A stretch of DNA of 64,000 nt from Osedax fenrisi (lineage: Eukaryota; Annelida; Polychaeta; Sabellida; Siboglinidae): contig OZ025244.1 of NCBI GenBank assembly GCA_964019155.1, positions 20,676,439 through 20,740,438 of the forward strand. Direction: 5' to 3'. Below are positions 1 to 11,875 of this stretch, one piece after another. The notes under the pieces are model-generated. The model ran no database searches and was not told the origin of the DNA. It saw only the letters and a program-made list of their open reading frames with translations. The position numbers and the translations under genes were made by a program. Each line of letters starts with the position of its first letter. Within the stretch, counting starts at the first letter, position 1.

Positions 1-2487
1 GGGGGGAGGGAGGATGAGGAGGAGGAGGTGGTGGTAGATAGGGATGTGAATCATCTGTTGGGGGGAGGGGGGAGGGAGGATGAGGAGGAGGAGGTGGATG
101 TGGTGGTAGATAGGGATGTGAATCATCTGTTGGGGGGAGGGGGGAGGGAGGATGAGGTGGAGGAGGTGGTGGTAGATAGGGATGTGAATCATCTGTTGGG
201 GGGAGGGGGGAGGGAGGATGAGGAGGAGGAGGTGGATGTGGTGGTAGATAGGGATGTGAATCATCTGTTGGGGGGAGGGGGGAGGGAGGATGAGGAGGTG
301 GATGTGGTGGTAGATAGGGATGTGAATCATCTGTTGGGGGGAGGGGGGAGGGAGGATGAGGAGGAGGAGGTGGATGTGGTGGTAGATAGGGATGTGAATC
401 ATCTGTTGGGGGGAGGGGGGAGGGAGGATGAGGAGGAGGAGGTGGATGTGGTGGTAGATAGGGATGTGAATCATCTGTTGGGGGGAGGGGGGAGGGAGGA
501 TGAGGAGGAGGAGGTGGATGTGGTGGTAGATAGGGATGTGAATCATCTGTTGGGGGGAGGGGGGAGGGAGGATGAGGAGGAGGAGGTGGATGTGGTGGTA
601 GATAGGGATGTGAATCATCTGTTGGGGGGAGGGGGGAGGGAGGATGAGGAGGAGGAGGTGGATGTGGTGGTAGATAGGGATGTGAATCATCTGTTGGGGG
701 GAGGGGGGAGGGAGGATGAGGAGGAGGAGGTGGATGTGGTGGTAGATAGGGATGTGAATCATCTGTTGGGGGGAGGGGGGAGGGAGGATGAGGAGGAGGA
801 GGTGGATGTGGTGGTAGATAGGGATGTGAATCATCTGTTGGGGGGAGGGGGGAGGGAGGATGAGGTGGAGGAGGTGGTGGTAGATAGGGATGTGAATCAT
901 CTGTTGGGGGGAGGGGGGAGGGAGGATGAGGAGGAGGAGGTGGATGTGGTGGTAGATAGGGATGTGAATCATCTGTTGGGGGGAGGGGGGAGGGAGGATG
1001 AGGAGGTGGATGTGGTGGTAGATAGGGATGTGAATCATCTGTTGGGGGGAGGGGGGAGGGAGGATGAGGAGGAGGAGGTGGATGTGGTGGTAGATAGGGA
1101 TGTGAATCATCTGTTGGGGGGAGGGGGGAGGGAGGATGAGGAGGAGGAGGTGGATGTGGTGGTAGATAGGGATGTGAATCATCTGTTGGGGGGAGGGGGG
1201 AGGGAGGATGAGGAGGAGGAGGTGGATGTGGTGGTAGATAGGGATGTGAATCATCTGTTGGGGGGAGGGGGGAGGGAGGATGAGGAGGAGGAGGTGGATG
1301 TGGTGGTAGATAGGGATGTGAATCATCTGTTGGGGGGAGGGGGGAGGGAGGATGAGGAGGAGGAGGTGGATGTGGTGGTAGATAGGGATGTGAATCATCT
1401 GTTGGGGGGAGGGGGGAGGGAGGATGAGGAGGAGGAGGTGGATGTGGTGGTAGATAGGGATGTGAATCATCTGTTGGGGGGAGGGGGGAGGGAGGATGAG
1501 GAGGAGGAGGTGGATGTGGTGGTAGATAGGGATGTGAATCATCTGTTGGGGGGAGGGGGGAGGGAGGATGAGGAGGAGGAGGTGGATGTGGTGGTAGATA
1601 GGGATGTGAATCATCTGTTGGGGGGAGGGGGGAGGGAGGATGAGGAGGAGGAGGTGGATGTGGTGGTAGATAGGGATGTGAATCATCTGTTGGGGGGAGG
1701 GGGGAGGGAGGATGAGGAGGAGGAGGTGGATGTGGTGGTAGATAGGGATGTGAATCATCTGTTGGGGGGAGGGGGGAGGGAGGATGAGGAGGAGGAGGTG
1801 GATGTGGTGGTAGATAGGGATGTGAATCATCTGTTGGGGGGAGGGGGGAGGGAGGATGAGGAGGAGGAGGTGGATGTGGTGGTAGATAGGGATGTGAATC
1901 ATCTGTTGGGGGGAGGGGGGAGGGAGGATGAGGAGGAGGAGGTGGATGTGGTGGTAGATAGGGATGTGAATCATCTGTTGGGGGGAGGGGGGAGGGAGGA
2001 TGAGGAGGAGGAGGTGGATGTGGTGGTAGATAGGGATGTGAATCATCTGTTGGGGGGAGGGGGGAGGGAGGATGAGGAGGAGGAGGTGGATGTGGTGGTA
2101 GATAGGGATGTGAATCATCTGTTGGGGGGAGGGGGGAGGGAGGATGAGGAGGAGGAGGTGGATGTGGTGGTAGATAGGGATGTGAATCATCTGTTGGGGG
2201 GAGGGGGGAGGGAGGATGAGGAGGAGGAGGTGGATGTGGTGGTAGATAGGGATGTGAATCATCTGTTGGGGGGAGGGGGGAGGGAGGATGAGGAGGAGGA
2301 GGTGGATGTGGTGGTAGATAGGGATGTGAATCATCTGTTGGGGGGAGGGGGGAGGGAGGATGAGGAGGAGGAGGTGGATGTGGTGGTAGATAGGGATGTG
2401 AATCATCTGTTGGGGGTAGGGGGGAGGGAGGATGAGGAGGAGGAGGTGGATGTGGTGGTAGATAGGGATGTGAATCATCTGTTGGGG
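1..2487 (-). repeat. MARCHF6: 35-copy 72/66-bp minisatellite made of the MARCHF6 exon 17 splice acceptor and exon start
   Basis: The plus strand looks like an 820-residue ORF of VVVDRDVNHLLGGGG units, but that is a shadow. On the minus strand each unit reads pyrimidine tract, CCCCCCAACAG, then ATGATTCACATCCCTATCTA. That is M-I-H-I-P-I-Y, the residues that follow NPxQE in MARCHF6. Exon-side boundaries fall at 54, 126, 192, 264, 330, 402 and so on to 2478. There are 35 copies; 30 intervals are 72 bp and four are 66 bp. All units are stop-free in the exon frame. The unit nearest exon 16 has GGGGTAGAGG instead of the usual G run, and the next one GGGGGTAGG. The remainder of exon 17 must lie left of base 1. 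Confidence 0.93.
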
Positions 2488-5400
2488 TAGAGGGGGGAGG
2501 ATGAGGAGGAGGAGGTGGATGTGGATGTAATCTTTACAATAATACAGTGTTATATTACTAAGTTTATATTAGATATGTAGTATCAGGAAGTAGATCATCT
2601 ATAGGAGGTGGAGAAGGAGGAGGAGGAGGGGGAGGAGGATACATTGTATACTACAGAACTGTGTTGGATTACTGCGTTTGCAAAGTGGCAGTGGAGATGG
2701 ACTAACTTCCTGTATGGGGTTAAAGTTCGGGTCGTTAATGTTACGTATGAAGAACAGTACTCCTGGTCTAATGACTTCACGCAGTAGCAGGATGAACGAC
2801 GCGAAGTAGAACACGTATATCATACCGATCTGGTGTGCGTATGTGTGGGGGTGTACAGGTATTACGAGGTGTGTGTATGTGTATGTGGGTACGTGTTAAT
2901 CCTATAATGCTAAGTGGTATAGTATTGAACCAGGTAAATGGCACATCGTATATATAAGTTAACACATCACTTATATATATATATTTAAAATTATCACATA
3001 ATAAAAACGAGAATATGTTGATATGAAACATTTATGTTGACGTGTCAATAATGTGTATTGCATCTGTTCTAAACACATAGCAAACATTCACCTCTACATG
3101 TAGGCGATATAGGGTACTAACCAGCCATCGTATGAACACGAATGCCATAGGGGACGTGTCGAATGATTTCATGCGATCCTTGAAGCTATCGGAGAACATA
3201 CTCTGTGGACCAAGTAGGGATAGGGTTAGATGTGTGTGTGCGTGTGTTGTTGTGTGCTGGTGTGTGTGTGTATGTGTTGGTGTTGGTATGTGTATGTGTT
3301 TAGATGTGTGTGTGCGTGTGTTGGTGTGTGGGTATGTATGTGTGTGTGTATGTGTTGGTATGTGTGTGTGTGTGTTATAGAGAGTAGATGGTATTGTACA
3401 CTACCTGTTAGATGGATATATGATATCATATAAGTCACCCTTCTATACGTACATGTGATTTTAAATCTGAGCTTAACAGACATTCACGTATCGACAACAT
3501 AAGTCAGCCCACCAGCTATTTAAGGCAATGACCGCTGTGGTATACTGACCAGTGAACAGACGTCCAGCCACCAGCCACATATCAAAGGGAACACACCGAA
3601 GTCAACGATGATAAGGAGGGACACCTTGACGATCATGTAGCTTATGCCTACTAGGCGTTTAGCTCTGTAGGGGGGGGGGGTGAGGGGTGAGGTGGGGGTG
3701 GGGGGTGATATGACTTATGCCTACTAGGCGTTTAGCTCTGTGGGGTGGGGGTGAGGTGGGGGTGATATGACTTATGCCAACTAGATATTTAGCTGTACGG
3801 TGCAGGATTTCAGTTGTAATGGTGGTGGTAGTGATGATGGAGCATATACTAATACTGATGATGATGGTGATACAAAGATGATGAAGATATGTGTGTAAAT
3901 AGATTTATATCGTATGGATCAAATCGGTTTACTTAAATTAAAATTAAACATATTTATCATTAAATTAAATAGAAATATTTAGATTATTTCACTATTATTA
4001 TTTAAATACTATTTATAAACGACATCAATTATTAGATAATGTGAATGTAAACAGTGACAGTGACACAGACAGCGACGCGTGTGTTGTATTCACCTGGTCT
4101 TATTGGTGAGGGAGAACAGGGTCAAGATAATCACGAGCAACACCGCGATCATGAAGTACCCAAACAGGGAGGTCAGCAATGAGTGGAACTTGATCGCTGA
4201 TAACTAAACAAGCAGACAGTTATTTGTGTAGCTTATATTATTTGTATCTGTTCTACGGGTAACAACAACAGACAATATGCTCTATTATTCCCTTTAGTAG
4301 GAAGAATCATATAAATATTACAAACTAGAAATAGAAATCTAACAAAATTCTTCCAACAAATATTATTATTATTATTATTATATAATACATAATAATATAA
4401 TTATATTCTTAATTGTTTTTCTGCCTAATTAAACTTATTCTGATGTTATAATACGTACACATGTTACGTTATTTAAACACACACACATCCTTATAGCAAG
4501 TTTAATGATACGGCAATGTTTAACATTATCACTAACCTTGTCGCTTATATTCAATAGGTACATCGCAAACAGTCCGATATGGTAGGGAACGAATGCTGAA
4601 TGTGAGGATAGAGAGGATATTATTTATTAGTGTTTCCAATAATCACTAATCATGAGGTCATTCAATTCTAGTGTACATATACATCTATGTATATTTGTAA
4701 ATCAGAAAAATTAGTATTCTTTTGTTGCATTCAATTTTATGTGATGTTATGTAATATATATATATATATTACATCACATAAAGTAAAATAGATTATCATC
4801 ATCAAAAGGTATGCTAATTTTCTGATTAAAAATTGATAACAGAATTAATTACTAACATGAGATATACATATATATATACATATATTAGCATATCATTTCA
4901 CAAATGTACATGTTAGATCAAATACTCAATTATTTTCTAATTTTATTTACCTAATATAAAGGATACATGATTCTATAAAACTATTCGGCACACCACAAGC
5001 TTTTAATAATATATGTAAGTATTTAATTAACAAATACATATATAATATTATTATTGTACAACTATATTATTAGATATTGTTTTTTAACAACATGTTTGAT
5101 AACTATTTCCCATAATATTTAATACCTTACTTTTATAAATACATAATTTCAATTAGTTAATTATATATAATAAAATATCTGTATATATTAAATTGCAATT
5201 TTATAAAGATTTTACAAATGTATAAACAAGTATATCTATAGGTGTTGCTATTAATTATAACTATTCCTATAGGTATTATGTTCATAATGTGTTATGAGCC
5301 TGGAGAATTAACTGCTAAAGCATTAGGGGAGATATCATGGCTAATTAAAAACCATGACAATTAATTGTAAAATATTTTATTTAATATATTACCTTGTAAT

Positions 5401-8400
5401 ATATTTTTTAGTAACCGTAAACAAATTATACATTTACACAGTATAGAAATTATATAATAATTGGTTTTTGAGCATTTTATGATAAAATAAATATATAAAT
5501 TCATTATGAAATCTACCTACCTAACTTATGTACCTAATGTATATTATTTTATTTTTATAACTTTTATATTACAAAATAAAAAAAAATAAAAACCAAATTT
5601 GTACATTTATTTATTATATATTATCTTTCGTATAAATAATTATTACATTATAATGTATCATGTGATTTTATAGAAGAGTGAAAGAGTTTATATAAATAAA
5701 CATTATTATTATCAACATTATTAACTTTAACTTTTATTTGAAAGTAAAAACCCTACTTGAAACATGAATCGAATGCTGATCATGTACATCACAAATATTA
5801 TAGATATATTACAAATATAAATAATAAAATAAAAGGATATTTTCGTAAATATAATTAATAATAATTGTGGATACAATTTCAATTGAAATATCATAATAAA
5901 ATAAGCAACATTTTTAATGATTAATTATATATATATATAATAATATACCATATATATTATAAATATACCATTAATATTATAAATATGATTCTATTACATT
6001 GTGTACATATATATTATAAATATAGCACACAAAAAACTGGTTAAATTCAATGAATATATTTCTGATTGCTTTACTTTGAATAGACCTATGTATTGCATTG
6101 TATCTATTTATATGTGTGAGAGTGAGTGTGTCACATTTCACATGTACAGTGTGAAACACCCCCTTAGGGGTTACAACAGTGTGCCCATACATGTTAGATA
6201 AAATAACACTCAATTATATTCTAATTTTGTTTGCCTAATATAAAAGATATCTGATTCTATAAAACTATTCAGCATACCACTAGCTCACCACTACAATATT
6301 TCAGTATTTCATTAACAAATACATACATACTATTATTATTGTACAGTTATGTTATTAGATATTGTTTTTTATCAACTATTTCTCCTTATATTTAATATAT
6401 ACCTTACTTTTATGTATACATGTTTATGGTGATATATATAGCAACACAATCAGTAAGGTATCAATAATAGTTTTATATAAGATTACGTTTTTTATGTACA
6501 TAGGTAGTGTATAATAATTATTCCGAGTAAAATGCATTTAAAATGCATTTTTCAAATAAAAAATATATTTTATAATGGTGTGTATATGCTTTTTAAAAAA
6601 TACTTATTTTTCTATTATAAATAAGTAATATAATTATTTGATATTAAATAAATAAGTTATAAACCGTTATACATGAATGTATACCAGTTGGGGTGTTAGA
6701 TTACACATTCAATAATTGATTTATAAACTTTAATTATGGTATGTCAAAAATATGCGTTTTATTTTATTTCTAGATAAACAGCATTACTAATTTGTTGACA
6801 TATACTAAATAATAAAAGAAATATTACTAAATAAAATATAATTGTCTAATATTATTTCATAAACATTTTATTATGAAGAATTATCGATTGTTCATATCTA
6901 AACACTGTGAAGTAGCTAGATATAAGTGGTTATGGTTGATGATTACAGTGATTGAGAGAGTGATGTGTTATTGCATGGGTCGACAGGGTTCATAAGTTCA
7001 ATAAACAGTGCTTATTAAGCACATACATAAATGTATCCTTTGTTAGAGATTGGGCTGAACCTAAAGAACTATTGCAACTCGTAGTAATATCTTATTATAC
7101 GAATGAACGAATTATTCAAATTATTTATATCAGGTTATAGACAATGTCTAATCACTTTAGTTGGTGAATCAGTGAAAGTGAATAGCTTTTTAATTCGATA
7201 CCTCCTAACAGTAGTGTAATATCATATGTAATCAGGTTCACATTTATAATAGAGATAACATAAGAGTGAATAGGGTGTATTCACTGCTGTACTTTGACCC
7301 GATTAAAACGGGTAGATTACAACTAAACCATTAGTCGCGGCAATCGTTAACAAACCGAATATCACAATGAAGGAGGAGTTCATGGAAACAATCCAGAACA
7401 CGTGTTCCAGGAATATCAGCGATCCGTCGAGGCCGAGTAACTAGAGGTCGTGAGTGGTAGAGGTCATAGGTAGGTCATAAGGTTATCGGTTATAGCGAGG
7501 AGTATAGCTGTTAATGAGAAACGCTAGGTTCGAGGGATATTTCTATATTTGAAAATATAATAAAGTTTAGTTAATATAATAATAAGTTCAATAGTGTTTG
7601 ATATTTATTATATATGTTTTGTTGGGCCCCTCACAGTTATTTATAACATGTACAAGTGTACAACTTCTTGAGGGGTACATTTGTATTCGCTATTATTATA
7701 TGTGTTATTAAATAAATAAAAATATTATTATTATGTATGTTATTAATTTCCCCTATTACACATACCACGCACAACTTATCAATGAATCACTTGGATAGTT
7801 ATATCAGGGAATCAACTCACAAAGAATGCTACAATTTACACTATTCGTATCAGATTTAGGTGGTTACATCTATGTATTGGTAGCTGATAATTAGTATATT
7901 GGGAATTGTAATCACAAATGAACGATTAACTAATCGGTGATGGAAGGTCTACATAACGTATTAAAAGTAGTAAGGCAGCGATACAACATTAAACGCCTGC
8001 AGAGAGGCTGTATAAGCTCCTCTCTATCGAGGAATGGTCGAGATGCTAACCCGTTCCCAGGAAACATCTTCCCCGGCGCGATCGAAATCTAGAAGGTTCC
8101 AGTGATCTCCAGCTTCCTCTGTGCGAAGGAGAAGGGGGATGGTATGTACTTAATGATGAACTTATAGTGTATGATGAATAATATTGGATGAATCATAGTG
8201 GATGAATCATAGTGGATGAATCAAAATGGATGAATCATAGTGGATGAATCATAGTGGTGGCATTGAGCCAGTGAGTAGGGGGATGGTAACAATGATTAGT
8301 GAACACACATTACAGATAATACTACAATGTTGGCTGCTCTCTCTCCTCTCATAGCTGGTTAGATAATTACACACACTGAATTCATACTTTAATAAGCATT

Positions 8401-11400
8401 ATACTTACTTCGTGTAGATTCAAATAGATAAATAGTATAATTCATATAAACTAGTAAAGTTTCCCATTTTTACTTCAAATCATAATATACAAATTAATTC
8501 TAATACGAAATGAAGACTAATACATAACAAAACTTGCATCGCAGTATGAATGATAAGTATACTTCATTGTATGTATTGGTATAGGTATTGGTATATGTGT
8601 AGGTATTGGTATAGGTATTGGTATATGTGTAGGTATTGGTATAGGTATAGGTATATGTGTAGGTATTGGTATAGGTATTGGTATATATGTAGGTATAGGT
8701 ATAGGTATAGGTATATGTGTAGGTATTGGTATAGGTATAGGTATATATGTAGGTATAGGTATAGGTATAGGTATATGTGTAGGTATTGGTATAGGTATTG
8801 GTACAAAGTATCATGTAATAATGCATATAATCACAAAGTCACTACAGTACTCCACTTGTCAGTTGTATGATTAGTATACACTCGTCTTGGTTAGATATCA
8901 TTTGTAATACTTGGTAGACGTCTTGTGTACACAACCTAACCCCCTACTACGCCCATTACGCTCGAGCACCATCGACTGGGGCTAGAGGTTAGGTAGCTCT
9001 TACCATTATTGTTGTTAGCTGGAGCAGGTTCTGGTACAGGTTCAGCGGGTAATTCACGTACATTAGCTTCTCCTTCCGCCTGTAGTTGTATTTAATAGTA
9101 GGTATTTAATAACGTGGTGGTTAGATACTCTTTGAATAATAATATATCTACAGGCGTCTTAACCATATTATAATGATAATGGGTGATTTTTAATAATTAT
9201 CTTGAATATATATAAATACATATACATATATCGCTGATATAGATCGTGTATGATCAGCAGGAACTGTGTTCCATGGTAGAGATGCTGCAGTTGAGGAAGA
9301 TGCTTCACCACTACTGCGACTTTTGAACACAACCAATAATAGTAGAATGTGTACGATACACATTTAATAAAGTCACTACTCTATTGCTAAGCTTTACTAG
9401 CACCGAGGACTCTAGAGGTCTTCTCCTGCGATGTTAACTGTTACATTCAGTGATTTTCAAACTAAAAAATATACCTTTTTAGTGGGGTATTTATTTCGAT
9501 TAAAGATTACAAATAAACCAGTTATATTTATTGATTATAAACCACCATTAAGACTATAGCCTACTACTCAAAGGTATAATCAACTACAACCTCCTCCGTC
9601 TATATCAACCAGTCATAATCTTCATGTAATGTTGATGTTAAACTATGATCAAATATTTACCTACATATTATATAATGCTTAATGTGTAAATGGCATGTCC
9701 TTCATTAGTACAAGAATCATTATTTGTATATAATAATGCTGCTATAAGAGGTAGCAGGTATATTCACTCGATAGGGCAAAACTCAATTCAAATATTGATT
9801 ATTATTATTATATAATTATTAATCAAATACAAATTAATTCGAATGAATAGAACTGTTACTAATTATTATCAAATATTGAAAGTTTGAAACGACTTATTTT
9901 CAGGCGAATCGACTTTTATTCGTATAAATATCGATTATACTGGCTTGTTGGGTGGGTGGGAGGTAGGTAAGGAGTTTGTGTACAAACATTGGCTTCATTG
10001 GGATCTACAACTCTCGGTTCTGGAATAGCTGCTGCTGCTGCCTCATCTCCTTCCCCCGCTGCTGCTGCTGCTGGTGCTGCTTCGGGTTGTATGACCTTGA
10101 GGAGGGTATTGCTTACTTAACCACATCACTACCACTAGCTACCACTATATGGCGGTTACGAAGAAACTAAGATACACGCGTTAAGAAACTAGTTAGATTT
10201 ATAGATTATATGTATTTAAATAATTTTTTTAATAATCTAATTCATTTTAATTTTTAATTCACGGATATCTATAAATAGATATAACATGTGATAGTTATGA
10301 GTTAGGGGCGGTTCGTACTATTGGTTTGGTACAGATGTGATGATGGAAACTAACGATGGGAGCAGGTTCTTCGATAACTCTTCCCAGCCAGGCGGGACCT
10401 CCATCAATTAATATCTAATGATACACATTGATGTGGATATTAGTGATGGTATGGTGAGATATAGTGAGATATTAACGTTAAGTTCAGTGTAATATCTAAT
10501 GAAACATGGGTGAAGTTATTAGTGATGGTATGATGAGATATGATGAGATATGGTGAGAAGTATGTGAGATATGATTGAAGCATTAAGATCGGAGTTAATA
10601 GGTTCATGTTAAACGTGTACAAACGTTAATGGAGCCTAGTGTGACCTACATTCTAAAGATATTACCACTACATCAATATAATAATAGTCTTACAGGTAAA
10701 TTTGGCATGCTAGCTGATTTTAAGAATAATACATACAATATTGAACGCAGGCTAGATAGGCTTCGAGCATTAGATGTACGCTGTGTGGAGGCTGTGATAC
10801 GAGGGGTACAGCTTCCCTAGTCTCGAGGGGTACATCGGATGTACAAACCACCACATCAACAAACTGTATTAATACTAATATAGCTGATATAGCTTAAAGA
10901 GTTTAAAATGAATTCACTCGTATTTAATATCAATTTCAAATTATTCAACAAAATTATATATTATTTGTATAACAATTATATATATATACCATAATATAGT
11001 ATTATTTTCACGTATATTAAATATGCTGATTCAATGTGCAGCCATTGCTTGTAGTGACATAAATCAAAACTTCAAATATATATATCATTGATTCCCAGAC
11101 GATTTTGAAAGTTATTATATAATTGATTATATAATTAATATATTATATTAGGTTAACTATATTAGGTTTACTATATTAATATATTATATAATTATATATC
11201 TAGCTAATATTTATATTAAATTTCAATTATTATTAATATATTGTATATTATATTTGATGTATTTTTGATTTAATTATAATTCTGATTTTATTTCGCTATT
11301 TATATAGATATATATATGTATTAATACATTAATATATATATATACATGTATACATATATCTATATTTGTATATCAATATTCACACACACATGTGTGTATT

Positions 11401-11816
11401 CAACACATGTGTGTGAATACACTGAAGATGTTGTAAGGCAAATCCTTAGAAAACATATATGAATGCAGTGTACTTTGTGTATATTTACACTGCAGAACAC
11501 TGCATACATATGTGTCATGAATGCAATACATCTGTATTTTTCTGAAGGGAAGTTTCAATGATTATAATGATTGTTTGAGACTATGAATGCACATGTGTCA
11601 CTTGTCTATGGGATTGTATGATGTACACCAATAGATAAGTGACATGTGAATGCATAGACTCATACAATCATTGTACAGATGTTCACAGTGTACAATGTAC
11701 AATGTACAATGTACATGTAATAAATACAAATGATTACATTAAAATCTACTATATATTATTATAAGTAAAAGTAATTTAAATATGCATATATAAATATATA
11801 AATATGCATATAAATA

Positions 11817-11875
<59 letters not shown>

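Larger units (their letters stand above)
4596..7355 (-). other. MARCHF6 intron 11, AT-rich with a repeated block
   Basis: This 2.8-kb intron contains short TA runs and two diverged direct copies of a roughly 230-bp sequence (4905-5130 and 6189-6415). The block at 6015-6115 is related to an inverted block near 32715-32815. No coding signal was found. Confidence 0.6.

Noticed and set aside
1..2487. CRISPR array
   Set aside because: The units are identical throughout, with no variable spacers, and the setting is a eukaryotic intron.
28..2490. 820-codon plus-strand ORF of VVVDRDVNHLLGGGGREDEEEE repeats
   Set aside because: It is the reverse-strand shadow of the MARCHF6 acceptor array. The conserved protein signal (MIHIPIY after NPIQE) is on the minus strand, and any 3n-unit repeat without stops gives such an ORF.
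9236..9335. Possible extra MARCHF6 linker exon on the minus strand
   Set aside because: Composition is coding-like, but all nearby acceptors lead to a stop or the wrong phase, and exons 8 and 9 already join in phase.
10629..10820. 63-codon plus ORF, MEPSVTYILKILPLH...
   Set aside because: No recognisable domain, no splice context, and it lies antisense in a MARCHF6 intron.
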